Assembly: GCA_029194535.1 (NCBI GenBank)
Contig: JARFXR010000001.1
Coordinates: forward strand, 2,240,721 to 2,304,720
Length of the DNA: 64,000 bases
Reading direction: 5' to 3'
DNA from: Nitrospira sp.
Lineage (GTDB): Bacteria > Nitrospirota > Nitrospiria > Nitrospirales > Nitrospiraceae
Shown here piece by piece: positions 1 through 8,867 of the stretch (the stretch's first letter is position 1; each line of letters opens with the position of its first letter). Position numbers and translations under genes: made by a program. The notes under the pieces are model-generated. The model was not told the DNA's origin and ran no database searches. It saw only the letters and a program-made list of their open reading frames with translations.

Positions 1-2
1 CT

Positions 3-599
3 GCCGTGACCATGAATCCCCAAGCTAAAAATACGAAGATCGCCGCCGACATGTTCGTCATTACCAAGCCAGCCTCCGGCGACAAGATTGCGCAAGGCCA
101 GCTCGTCATCACTGCGACGCCGCCGAAGGTGGGCGCGACCAACGTCACCGAGTTGGAGCTGCGATTCCTCGATGCCCCGTCGGCTCAGCGGGACTCCTAT
201 CCCTATTACACCGTCTTCTCCGTCGGTACTGAGAATCTCGTTCAAGGGTACCCAGTCGCTCAAATTGTGACGGGAGCCTATTCGGGCCGTTGGCAAGTGC
301 GCGCGCGGTCCAGCATGAAGACACCCCCCGGTCCCTGGAGCTACCCCGTGCAGTTTCAGCTCATGAAGGCATCCCAGCAGCAGTCATCTCCCATACAGAC
401 ATCGCCGTTGCCCTCCTCGTCGGTCATGCAACCCTCGGCTGTTCCACAAGCGACTCCCCTGCCTCCTCCTTCTGTCATGCAGGCGCCGCCACCGAGCAGC
501 AGCGCCAGCACGCAGATGAGGCGCTCGCCCTTCATGTCGCGGGGGGTGGAGGGTCAGGAGGCCGACGAGCCACCTCGTCCTACCGAGAGGAAACCGTGA
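3..599 (+). CDS. C-terminal part of exported Ig-like-domain protein, truncated by window edge
   Basis: The frame is open at the left edge, so the internal GTG at 6 is probably not the true start. Residues ~15-120 resemble the C-terminal domain of the genes at 5289, 6451, 7670 and 8868: a KNTKI-type linker, a 'P..G' strand, then an 'RWQVRARSS...PWSYPVQF' ending that parallels 'TWRLNAQ...WSNWVEF'. A Pro/Ser/Gln-rich linker follows. The last residues are MSRGVEG plus an acidic tail ending TERKP, one of the recurring C-terminal RGVE tails of this window. Family membership is clear from paralogue comparison. The function is unknown. The fold is inferred to be Ig/Fn3-like. Confidence 0.6.
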   Translation, partial: AVTMNPQAKNTKIAADMFVITKPASGDKIAQGQLVITATPPKVGATNVTELELRFLDAPSAQRDSYPYYTVFSVGTENLVQGYPVAQIVTGAYSGRWQVRARSSMKTPPGPWSYPVQFQLMKASQQQSSPIQTSPLPSSSVMQPSAVPQATPLPPPSVMQAPPPSSSASTQMRRSPFMSRGVEGQEADEPPRPTERKP

Positions 600-690
600 A
601 CCAGTTGCCGATATAACCGACGACGGACAAGTGAAAAGAAAGCGAACGACTGATGCCAATCGACAGACCGACTGTCATGGGGAGGTCAGC

Positions 691-2169
691 ATGCTGAAAC
701 GACACTGGCTGCCCAGAAAAACTGCCCTCGTAGCTCTGGCCCTCGCCCTATCGTGCTTTGCGTTTCCGACAATGCCGGTCCAGGCAAATTTTCTCAAGCA
801 GTTGTATAACCTCCACAAATGTCTGACGTTTTTTGGGGTCTTCTGCGACATGTCCGAAACAGTGGAGGGAACTGGTCCCCCGGCGCAACCCATTCCGGTC
901 ACCTGCTCACCACCGCTGCTGAATGGCCTTCCGCAGTTCCTGTCCTGGCCGAAAGGTTCGGCCAAATACCGGTTCCAGAGCACCTGCACCAGTCCTGCCG
1001 TACCCAACGCGTTCATGACGGCGCGCTGGGAAGGATCGTGGACGCCGGCGGAAACGAAAACCGACCGCCCCAATGCTTCCGAGACCTTGGAAGTCACTGG
1101 GTGGGAACCGTTTCTTCCCAATCGCACGCCTGGCGGCAAGATTTTCATGTTTTTCACCGCGCGCTGTACGCGAGACCCGTGGTTGCAATCCGGAGGATGC
1201 ACTCCTTACGGCGTCTATGCGCCGGACGACTTCCGCGAAGCAGTCCCCGATATCGACAAGCAGAGTTTCCCAAGGACCGGTGACGTGATCTCGCCAGCGG
1301 ATAAGAAGCGGCTGTATGCCGAATATCGGCGGGCGAACCCGCTTCCCGGTGAACGACTTGGCATTCGACAGCGCATTCCGTCGCAGATTGTCCAAGCGCC
1401 GACACCGGCGGACACGGGCGTCGTGCAAAAACCGAGATCCAACCCGAATATCTTTTCACGCGGAACAGAAGCCATGGATGTTCCACAAGCGGAAGCAGGC
1501 GTGCCCGATCAATCGGCTGATACCACCGCCTCTTTGGAAAGCGTGCCTGATACTTCGCCCACCCCTCCGATCACCGTCACGCTCGACCAAGCGCTCCACT
1601 TCCAGTCCGCGAAGGGCGACGATGTGCTTGTGGCCGCCGGCGTCTATGAAATCGAGCCGGTACTGGATCTCCAACTGAGTTTGTCCAAAGAAGGACAGCA
1701 AGCGATCTTGTTGCCGGCTGAACAGGACCAGCACGCTGAACCACTGACCCATCCAGTGGCCATACTGGTGCAAGAAGAACAGACTGAGAGGCGCCATTTG
1801 ATCCTCTTGATGCCGTACGGCCAACGCTTCGATGTCGTCGGATCGTCCTCCGGTATCCAATCGCGAGGCCCGGGAATGGTCGCTCTCAAGCGCCCCAGCG
1901 TGCAGGCAAAGGAAGCGATGACAGCCCCCACTCCCAATACTCCGGCCCCCCTAACACCACAGTGCCGGCCGAATCCCAACCCGTTTGGTCCTCGGTGGAT
2001 TCCTGTTCCTTGTACGATGCCCACGCCGCCGCCTCCCTATTTTGATGGGAGCAACCTGCTGCATGCCTGCGTGAACAACATCACCGGCGCATTCCGCCTC
2101 GTACAACCCTCGGGTGGCTGCACGGCAGAAAACGATGAGGTGAAAGTTAAATGGCAACTCGTGCCATAA
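691..2169 (+). CDS. Secreted two-module protein with C-x2-DPWL signature and prodomain-like beta domain
   Basis: The ATG at 691 is chosen because GGGGAGG lies just upstream and a signal peptide follows (MLKRHWLPRK then a hydrophobic core ending VQA). The N-terminal half contains the RCTRDPWL signature shared with the genes at 5289, 7670 and 8868, and a FSRGTE motif. The second half (after 'DTSPTPPITVT') is the ~100-residue beta-rich domain 'ALHFQ..KGDDVLV..GVYEIE...' that recurs in the proteins at 20389, 46456, 53459 and 55856. Here it ends in GSSSGIQSRG. A C-terminal Cys/Pro-rich segment follows. No enzymatic motif is visible. It is probably a periplasmic or extracellular structural or substrate protein; the role is unknown. 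Confidence 0.8.
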   Translation: MLKRHWLPRKTALVALALALSCFAFPTMPVQANFLKQLYNLHKCLTFFGVFCDMSETVEGTGPPAQPIPVTCSPPLLNGLPQFLSWPKGSAKYRFQSTCTSPAVPNAFMTARWEGSWTPAETKTDRPNASETLEVTGWEPFLPNRTPGGKIFMFFTARCTRDPWLQSGGCTPYGVYAPDDFREAVPDIDKQSFPRTGDVISPADKKRLYAEYRRANPLPGERLGIRQRIPSQIVQAPTPADTGVVQKPRSNPNIFSRGTEAMDVPQAEAGVPDQSADTTASLESVPDTSPTPPITVTLDQALHFQSAKGDDVLVAAGVYEIEPVLDLQLSLSKEGQQAILLPAEQDQHAEPLTHPVAILVQEEQTERRHLILLMPYGQRFDVVGSSSGIQSRGPGMVALKRPSVQAKEAMTAPTPNTPAPLTPQCRPNPNPFGPRWIPVPCTMPTPPPPYFDGSNLLHACVNNITGAFRLVQPSGGCTAENDEVKVKWQLVP

Positions 2170-2245
2170 CATGCGTGACGGCAACTCGCCAGACTGTTTG
2201 GAGGAACCTTTCTCTACGAAGGCGCATGTCCATAGGAGGACAAGA

Positions 2246-3730
2246 ATGAGATCACGGTGTTTTCGTTTGGGAGCGGTCGTGCTCGCAGGATTCGCGCTGA
2301 CGATCGGTTGCTTGTCGATGATTTCAAGCTCGAGCGTCTTTGCGGCCGAATTCGGCATGGTGGAAATCGTCGTTCACGATCCGAACGGGACGCGCATCTC
2401 AAACGCCGACTTGTGTCTGGCCATGCCGGGACAAAACGCACGGAAAATGACGGATTCGAACGGCTCCTACAAGACAACCCTGCCGATCGGATCGACCACG
2501 ATCCGTGTGTATAAGAGCGGCTATGCCAACGCGCAAGAGACTGTGACGATGACCAATGGGGCCAACCTGGTCCGATTCATTCAACTGCAACCAGGTCAGG
2601 CGACTCCGTTACCGAGCGATTGTGGGAGTATTACCGCGACGACAACTCCTGGGAACTCCTGCGATGTGCTCACCAAGTTTCAGGTAGACGGTCCGACGAC
2701 CACGACCAACCGGCAATTGGCGGTCCTCTTGGAATTCAGCAGTCCTCCGGAGTCGTATCGAATTACAGAATTCTCGGCGGCTGAACGATATCCCGAGTCT
2801 CAATTCAAATCGGATGTCGCCTTCAGCAAAAAGAATGTGCCGTGGGTGCGTCACGGGCTTGGGGGCACGTCACTCACGACGTTCTTTACCTTGACCGAGC
2901 CACATTATGGGACTCACTCGATCTATATCCAGACACGCCGGTACCAGTCCGGCTGTATTTCGTCGCCCCGCGTGGCGAGCGTCATCTTGGCTCCAGCCAG
3001 CCTTCAAACTCATGTGCTGACCGGCGAGGCCTTGAATCGTTTCGTGGCCGAAGCGAAGCGAAGGGGGTATCAATTCAGCCACAGGTTCACATTCAAGAAG
3101 AAAGACGGTTTCTGGAAGATGTGTGGCCCGAACGAAATGCTAGAACCGAAGTATCCGCGTCTTGGCCAGCGGCAATTGTCACCAGCCGTGGAGATGGTGG
3201 ACGAAAGGATCGAGGCTGACTTCGAGATTTTTTCCGGTCCTGATCTTAACCCTTTTTGGGAGTTCCAGTACGCGCGTGCGCTCCATCCCGACCTGCCGGC
3301 AGTCGGCGACGGAGGAGGGGTGGTGGGTGACGGCAACATTCCCGGGAAACCGGCATTGTCATTCGAGAAATTTTCCGACATCGGTTGTCCCTACTGCACG
3401 GCACAGGGATTGAAGAATCTTCATCGCCGCCTCGAATGGACCCGCCTGATGTGGCGTACACCGGTTCCCAGCTCACCGCTTGATGATCAAAGCCTGACCG
3501 TCTGCAAACGCCGATCGCAAGGGGAACCGTGGCTCATTCAACTAAAAATTCGAGGTCCGGCGGGAGAAGACCCCATCAACGCCCTTGGGGATCTGCGGGT
3601 GATCACACCGCAAGACTTACGGCTTGCCCCGCCTCCAAGGATCATCCTGCCGCGCGGGGTTGAAGGGGAAGGCGGTGGGGAGGACAACCAGACGGTGGAT
3701 GTACCAGTGGAGCCAGAGAAGAAACCGTGA
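2246..3730 (+). CDS. Exported protein with N-terminal carboxypeptidase-regulatory-like beta domain and RGVE tail
   Basis: The start at 2246 has AGGAGGA directly upstream and gives a signal peptide ending in VFA. The mature N-terminus ('VEIVVHDPNGTRISNADLCL...GSYKTTLPIGSTTIRVYKSGY') matches the carboxypeptidase regulatory-like/PEGA pattern, a beta-sandwich used for adhesion or peptidoglycan-proximal display. The middle contains several Cys and no recognised catalytic site. The C-terminus is LPRGVEGEGGGE followed by an acidic stretch ending EKKP, one of the recurring xRGVE...KP tails. Function unknown. The regulatory-like domain is a good call; the rest is unrecognised. Confidence 0.75.
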   Translation: MRSRCFRLGAVVLAGFALTIGCLSMISSSSVFAAEFGMVEIVVHDPNGTRISNADLCLAMPGQNARKMTDSNGSYKTTLPIGSTTIRVYKSGYANAQETVTMTNGANLVRFIQLQPGQATPLPSDCGSITATTTPGNSCDVLTKFQVDGPTTTTNRQLAVLLEFSSPPESYRITEFSAAERYPESQFKSDVAFSKKNVPWVRHGLGGTSLTTFFTLTEPHYGTHSIYIQTRRYQSGCISSPRVASVILAPASLQTHVLTGEALNRFVAEAKRRGYQFSHRFTFKKKDGFWKMCGPNEMLEPKYPRLGQRQLSPAVEMVDERIEADFEIFSGPDLNPFWEFQYARALHPDLPAVGDGGGVVGDGNIPGKPALSFEKFSDIGCPYCTAQGLKNLHRRLEWTRLMWRTPVPSSPLDDQSLTVCKRRSQGEPWLIQLKIRGPAGEDPINALGDLRVITPQDLRLAPPPRIILPRGVEGEGGGEDNQTVDVPVEPEKKP

Positions 3731-3929
3731 CAATGCAATCGATCAAGCGGAGTCACATCGCGTCGAGCTCGGACGTTCGATCGCTACTCTTGCATTTGAA
3801 CTTCTGTGCTATTCCGTCGACATATGTATTGAGTGGAATTGCTTCATGGGATCGAAGCGCCCAGTCCAGCACATGGGTCAATGGAAGGACGATCAAAATG
3901 TGTTCCGCTTCAGCCTAGGAGGTCGGAAA

Positions 3930-5105
3930 ATGCAGATGAGGGTCCGAGGATTCGCGGTGCTTTTGCTCGCAGCTTGGGTGCTCTGGATCTCCGATGTTTC
4001 CGCCGGTGTAACTGGGAGCCTGGGACAATCAATTACGGCGGCACAGTTTACCGGAAGCTTCGACCTCACCTGCGCTCAGGGTCGCCTGGCGACGGGGATC
4101 GAGGTCACGTCCACAGCATCGTCAATCCGTCAGATCCGAGTCCGGTGCACCCTGAAAGCTTCCGATAACCGGAGTTGGACAAACCCGCCGAATCACGCAT
4201 TCACCCAGTTCAGTCCTGGAATGCCCCCGCTTCCGCCACTACAGGGGAATCCGCAACCGAATCCGGAGCCTGCTTCCAGCAGCGTCGCAAACTGTCCGCC
4301 AAATGAGTACATCAAGGAATTTAATGCGTTTCTGAGCGTGCCTGGTTCTAGCGCACCCATGAGTCCAGCGATGGCATTGAACAGAACCATGAAGCGGATA
4401 CGAATAGGATGCCGGCCGACGAATGCGTTCGGGATGATTGTGGGGAACCCACCTAATCCGGCTGAGGCTGGAGCTATGGCGACGGCGGGTGCCTGGAATC
4501 AGGTGAATCTCCCCTGCCCCTTTAGTGGTGTCGCCAACGGAGCCCGTGGGGGCATTACTATGGGGGTTGTCAAGACCCTTCAGTTCAAGTGCATCGAGCC
4601 ATCGAGGCTGCCGTTCACCGCGCTGGAGCCGACGTTTCTTCACCCACGTTGCGTAAACTGTCATGCGGTGGTGGCTGAAAATTTCCAGAATGATCCGCAA
4701 GTGAACGGCAATGGAGGTTTGCCATTTGGTCACCCAGTAACCAACTCCACGACGAACAACAACTCAATGCAAAATGGGCAAGGCTGCCGCCTGTGTCATC
4801 AAGATAGTCTTTTGCCCACTCAGGGAAGCATCAACCCGGGATGGCATGCCCCTGCTGGCGGCAACTTTCGGGATGACCCCACTGGTCTTATGGGCCGCTG
4901 TTTGTCCGGCCAGGGAGGCAGCCCGACCGCAGTTGCGCATTTGCGAGAAGACAAGTTGATTCTCTGGGCGATTGGCGACGGTCGAATCCCTGATGCGCAA
5001 GGTCAGCCGCCAAATCGGCGACGGCCCACTGCGCCCCCGCACGATATCGAGACTTGGCGGAACGCCGTCAATGCCTGGGCAGCCAATGGTTTTGCCTGTC
5101 AATAG
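3930..5105 (+). CDS. Exported protein with two CXXCH motifs (c-type cytochrome-like)
   Basis: The ATG at 3930 follows CTAGGAGGTCGG and begins a signal peptide (MQMRVRGFAVLLLAAW...VSAG). Residues ~30-225 form two similar Cys-bearing beta modules ('FDLTCAQGRLATGIEV...IRVRC' and 'NLPCPFSGVANGARGG...LQFKC'). Residues 241-245 (CVNCH) and 286-290 (CRLCH) are haem c attachment motifs. The C-terminal region ends 'ETWRNAVNAWAANGFACQ', which looks like the tail of a small cytochrome-like domain. It probably binds haem c outside the cytoplasm; redox partner and role are unknown. The next 150 bases hold an RGVE tail in another frame (see 5150-5254), suggesting the gene once had that tail. Confidence 0.75.
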   Translation: MQMRVRGFAVLLLAAWVLWISDVSAGVTGSLGQSITAAQFTGSFDLTCAQGRLATGIEVTSTASSIRQIRVRCTLKASDNRSWTNPPNHAFTQFSPGMPPLPPLQGNPQPNPEPASSSVANCPPNEYIKEFNAFLSVPGSSAPMSPAMALNRTMKRIRIGCRPTNAFGMIVGNPPNPAEAGAMATAGAWNQVNLPCPFSGVANGARGGITMGVVKTLQFKCIEPSRLPFTALEPTFLHPRCVNCHAVVAENFQNDPQVNGNGGLPFGHPVTNSTTNNNSMQNGQGCRLCHQDSLLPTQGSINPGWHAPAGGNFRDDPTGLMGRCLSGQGGSPTAVAHLREDKLILWAIGDGRIPDAQGQPPNRRRPTAPPHDIETWRNAVNAWAANGFACQ

Positions 5106-5149
5106 CGGAATTATGGTCGACAATGATGCCTCAACGGCTTCTTCGTCAC

Positions 5150-5254
5150 CGCAGCGCCCCCACCCAGATGCGGCGCTCGCCGTCGATGATCGTGCCACGC
5201 GGGGTGGAAGCGAAAGGCGGAGGACAGCTCAACGAAATGGAGAAGAAGCCGTGA
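5150..5254 (+). pseudogene. Stray RGVE C-terminal tail, out of frame with preceding gene
   Basis: This stretch encodes QMRRSP, then VPRGVEA and an acidic segment ending EKKP and TGA. It aligns at DNA and protein level with the 3' end of the first gene of the window (QMRRSP...SRGVEG...ERKP, ~490-599). It begins ~45 bases after the stop of the cytochrome-like gene, in a different frame and without its own signal peptide or clear start. It looks like the remnant of a tail lost by frameshift or partial duplication. A small independent peptide is less likely. Confidence 0.55.
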
Positions 5255-5288
5255 CCTACTCTGCCTTTCAGTCAAATTAGGAGGATCT

Positions 5289-6329
5289 ATGCGCCCTCGT
5301 TGGCGAAGCTGCATGTTGTTGGTCGCATCAGCGATGGCCTTTGCTGGGGTTGATACCGTCTACGCGGATGAGCAACACCAGTGTTTCTTCGAGTCGATCC
5401 AAGCCACATTCACGGTCGAAACATCCACCTATCGCGTGGAAGCAGGCTGTATGTACTACCACCCGCTGGAGGGTCCTGTCCCAGCGCAGCGCCTTCGATC
5501 TCACTGGTCCTCTGTAGGTACTTACGATTCGCGCACCGGCGTGGCCAGGGAAGACGTCACGATCAAGGAGTATGGAGATGGTGGAACCGTTACCACGACG
5601 CTGTCTTGTCCGGGCGATCCGTGGCTGAATCCGTCAACGCTGCCCGGGATGGTCAGATGTAAAAACCCTACTTTTGAGACGAGGGGAGTAGATCCTAGAA
5701 TTGGATGGTTTCAGCATTTACGCGAGGGATTCTATTCCATATCCAAAATGAAAGTTGGCCCACTCCCGAATTCCACGGGTTTCCCTTACAATCGCGCCTC
5801 GGTGATCGCTCAGCGCGACGCAGCGCTCAAGGCCGAAGCGGCCGCAGAGGCCGCAGCCTTGGCCAGAACGAACAAACGCATACGGCAGGGGGTGCCGAAA
5901 GGGCCGGCCGTGGTCTTCCCGACCATTCTACTGCCGACCCCTGGCCAGCGCTTCCTCAATCAGACCGCCGTTCCCATCAAACTTGCCCCGCCGAATGGAT
6001 GGGGAGACACTCAGGTCGGGCTGGATGGTAAGCCAGTGAACAGCAATCGTTTGTATACGGTGCGGCTCGAACGCAAAGATGCGACGGGAAACTGGGTGCC
6101 GCACGCGACGCTGCCGGTTGGAGCCGTGCAAGCGGAATCGGCAGCGGGATACATGGGTTTCGGGGCAGGCGCCCCTCCTGGAGGTATGACGGTGGCTGGG
6201 ACATGGCGTCTGAACGCGCAGATGACGTCTCCGTTGCAAACCGGCTGGAGCAACTGGGTCGAATTTGTCGTGCTGGCGCCGCCGTCAAAGACTCAAGCGC
6301 AACGCGCACCGAAGAGGTTCGGCCCGTAG
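5289..6329 (+). CDS. Secreted two-domain protein, paralogue group A (DPWL N-domain + Ig-like C-domain)
   Basis: AGGAGG lies 6-8 bases before the ATG. The signal peptide ends YADE. The N-terminal domain (HQCFFESIQATF...; LSCPGDPWL) is closely related to that of the gene at 8868. An Ala/Glu-rich helical linker (AALKAEAAAEAAALARTNKRI) follows. The C-terminal domain (ILLPTPGQRF...VRLERKDATGNWV...AGYMGFGAG...GWSNWVEFVV) is shared with 6451, 7670 and 8868 and looks Ig/Fn3-like. It ends KRFGP, as the paralogues end K-x-FG-x. No catalytic residues are apparent. It may be an adhesin- or matrix-like exported protein; function unknown. Confidence 0.8.
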   Translation: MRPRWRSCMLLVASAMAFAGVDTVYADEQHQCFFESIQATFTVETSTYRVEAGCMYYHPLEGPVPAQRLRSHWSSVGTYDSRTGVAREDVTIKEYGDGGTVTTTLSCPGDPWLNPSTLPGMVRCKNPTFETRGVDPRIGWFQHLREGFYSISKMKVGPLPNSTGFPYNRASVIAQRDAALKAEAAAEAAALARTNKRIRQGVPKGPAVVFPTILLPTPGQRFLNQTAVPIKLAPPNGWGDTQVGLDGKPVNSNRLYTVRLERKDATGNWVPHATLPVGAVQAESAAGYMGFGAGAPPGGMTVAGTWRLNAQMTSPLQTGWSNWVEFVVLAPPSKTQAQRAPKRFGP

Positions 6330-6450
6330 TGCGCCGGTCAAGCGTGGGAAAGGTTCCAGGAACCGTTGTCTGGTCTCTGAAATGATGTCGAGCGGGCGCG
6401 CGTTCGCGACCAATTGCCGCAGTGTCCCCGAGGACATTAGGGAGACGACG

Positions 6451-7458
6451 ATGGACAGATTCATCAGGGGCGTTTTGATCTCGCTTGTTTCGGTCCTGTA
6501 CGTGCACACCGGACACGCAGCACAAACCGGCACGATGGGTCTTGCGGAAGGTAGGGCGGCCTCGACTCAGTGTCCGAACAAGACCTATTTAGCCGGCTTC
6601 GCCGTCCAGTATGATGCAGTGATGTCAGGCCTCCACCCATATTGTGTCAACATGGCGCCGGACGGCTCATGGTCTGGCGGCGCGCAAATTCATCTCGATC
6701 GTCCAATGAGCGAGGCGAATCTTGGGGGAATGCGGAAGGACCTGTTTTGTCCGATGGACTTTTACGCGCTCGGGTTTCGCGGCAAGTCCCACGTTTACGG
6801 CGTGCACGCGATCATGCACTTTACCTTGACCTGTCAGAACCTGAAAACCGGCGCCCTCTGGGAGCATACGGTGGGTCCTCCTGGAAACCCTTCTTTGACC
6901 GAATGGCGTGGCGACCGCTGTGCCGATGATGCGGTGGCCGATGGCGTGTTCGGCTTGGTCAACGGGGGGACGATCATCCAGTTCGGTTTCTCGTGCGCGC
7001 AGACGCAGCCTGCCGCGAAGCTGGCCAGAACGAATAAGAAGATGCGTATGGGGGCTGCGCAGGGGCTCGGTGTTTTTGCGGTCCCGACTATTCAATCGCC
7101 GGCCCAAGGGGCGCGCTTTTTCAGCTATACCTCGGTGCCCATCAAGATTGCCGCTCCAAAGGGAGTCGCACCGGTATCATATCTGGTAAGTCTCGAACGC
7201 AAGAACGCGCAGGGTCTGTGGACGTTGGTGACCAATCTTCCCGTGGGCGCGGCTGAGGCATCCTCGCCGTCGGGATATCTCGGATGGGGCGCGGCGGGAA
7301 GCGGCCGCGGTCCGGCTATGATCGCTGGCCCTGGAACCTACCGAGTCAGCGCTCAAGTGTCGTCGCCGCGACAAACCGAATGGAGTCCGCCGATGGAGTT
7401 TGTGGTGACTGATCCCAACAAGGCGATTCGAAAGGCGCCCAAAATGTTTGGACGTTGA
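6451..7458 (+). CDS. Secreted paralogue group A protein with different N-domain
   Basis: The ATG at 6451 is preceded by TTAGGGAGACGACG and starts a signal peptide ending GHA. A longer open frame upstream is rejected because it overlaps the previous gene. The N-terminal ~190 residues carry about six Cys and resemble the modules of the cytochrome-like protein at 3930 ('CPNKTYLAGFAVQ', 'FCPMDFYALGF', 'FGFSC'). The C-terminal domain (VPTIQSPAQGARFF...LERKNAQGLW...SGYLGWGAAG) is the Ig-like group A domain, ending KMFGR. So one C-domain has been combined with at least two kinds of N-domain in this cluster. Function unknown. Confidence 0.78.
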   Translation: MDRFIRGVLISLVSVLYVHTGHAAQTGTMGLAEGRAASTQCPNKTYLAGFAVQYDAVMSGLHPYCVNMAPDGSWSGGAQIHLDRPMSEANLGGMRKDLFCPMDFYALGFRGKSHVYGVHAIMHFTLTCQNLKTGALWEHTVGPPGNPSLTEWRGDRCADDAVADGVFGLVNGGTIIQFGFSCAQTQPAAKLARTNKKMRMGAAQGLGVFAVPTIQSPAQGARFFSYTSVPIKIAAPKGVAPVSYLVSLERKNAQGLWTLVTNLPVGAAEASSPSGYLGWGAAGSGRGPAMIAGPGTYRVSAQVSSPRQTEWSPPMEFVVTDPNKAIRKAPKMFGR

Positions 7459-7669
7459 TGGTTTCGAGAGCTTTTTCGTTTCAGAGCCTGACGTCGCTCC
7501 TCCACGATCACTTGGTGTCGGTGTTACACCCATCGTGGCGGCGGGGAGGTGGGCCGTGAACCTTTCGGGCTCCCTTTTCGATCTACTTCGTAGCGGCGTT
7601 CGTCGTTATGCGGGATGGGGGCGACGGTGCCGTTGCTGGGCGGCGAAACCCTATGGGCAGGAGGATCCC

Positions 7670-8785
7670 ATGATGATTCATCGTTCCGCCAGGTTGGCAT
7701 TGAGCATCGGACTCTTTCATGCCGTCGGTCTCCTGGGGTCCGCCCAAGGCGCTGGATTCAGTGGAGTCGGCAGCGCCCCCTGTGGGGCCGGGACTAAGAA
7801 TCTCATCGGTACCTTCTCGTCGAACGTCGCCAACTATGCTACGACAGACACCTGCACGACAAAGGGAAGCTTGGGGGCGCCGATCACCTTTCCCTACAAG
7901 GCTGAGGGCAGGTTCTCGGACAATATCGCCGTGGAGACGATCGAAGTGCCTGCCGCTCCGATTAATCAACCCGGCCATCCCTACGGCAGATGGTCCACGA
8001 CCTATTCGTGTCAGACAGATCCTTGGCTGACCCCTGATCCGTTTCCGAATGAGGTGCGTGAACCGGTTGTGAAGTGCCAGATCATTTCACAGCATGACTT
8101 CAGCCCGACGTGGGGCCCGCTCAAGGACGGAGAGATCGACAAGCCGCTTGACCGCCTGTATGAGGCCTGGCGCAAACATAAACCGTTAACTTCGTATTAT
8201 CTTGCGCCGCAACAGCGCCAAGCGTTGGCGAGCAAGCGCGAGAACGACTTGCGGGCGGAGGCTGAGGCACTCGCGAAGGCGAAAAGGGAAAAACGTCGTG
8301 CTGCGCAACGGCTTCAAGGGGCAACTGAAGCACCGTCCCAATACCGCGCAAGCCTGGCTCCGATTATCTTGGCGCCAACGGGTGGACAGCGGTTCTACAA
8401 CGGAACTGTCGTGCCCATCAGGCTGGGGCCCCCGCCGCAATGGGCCGATGCCAATGTCGGCCTCGATGGCGCCCCTATCACGACGGCGCGGAGCGTGACG
8501 TTCTACCTCGTCCGTCTGGAACGAAGGGACGCTCAAGGAAATTGGGTGTACTATGGTGCGCACACCGTCTCCGCCGCGGATGCAAGATCAACCAGCGGCT
8601 ATACCGGCTTCGGAGCCGGAGGGCCGCCCGTCGGTAATGCGACCCCTGGGGTTTGGCGCCTCAGTGCTCAGGTCTCATTGCCACAACGATCAGGCTGGAG
8701 CAACTGGGTCGAGTTTGTCGTGATGGCGCCGGTCTCGGTCCCCAACAGCAGGGTTCAGAAGGGCCCGAAGATGTTCGGGCAGTAG
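7670..8785 (+). CDS. Secreted paralogue group A protein
   Basis: GCAGGAGGATCCC precedes the ATG pair at 7670/7673. The signal peptide ends SAQGAG. The N-terminal domain has the YSCQTDPWL version of the DPWL signature. It is followed by a charged helical linker rich in Arg, Lys, Glu and Ala (residues ~195-220) and the Ig-like C-domain (IILAPTGGQRFYNGTVVPIRL...SGYTGFGAGG...GWSNWVEFVVMAP), ending KMFGQ. It sits in a co-directional run with its paralogues, consistent with tandem duplication and divergence. Function unknown. Confidence 0.78.
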   Translation: MMIHRSARLALSIGLFHAVGLLGSAQGAGFSGVGSAPCGAGTKNLIGTFSSNVANYATTDTCTTKGSLGAPITFPYKAEGRFSDNIAVETIEVPAAPINQPGHPYGRWSTTYSCQTDPWLTPDPFPNEVREPVVKCQIISQHDFSPTWGPLKDGEIDKPLDRLYEAWRKHKPLTSYYLAPQQRQALASKRENDLRAEAEALAKAKREKRRAAQRLQGATEAPSQYRASLAPIILAPTGGQRFYNGTVVPIRLGPPPQWADANVGLDGAPITTARSVTFYLVRLERRDAQGNWVYYGAHTVSAADARSTSGYTGFGAGGPPVGNATPGVWRLSAQVSLPQRSGWSNWVEFVVMAPVSVPNSRVQKGPKMFGQ

Positions 8786-8867
8786 GGAGACCGCCAAAAG
8801 CGAGAAAAGTTCCAGAAATTTTTCTCTTGCCTCACAACGAGGTCCAGACTCAACAGGAGGTGGGATT

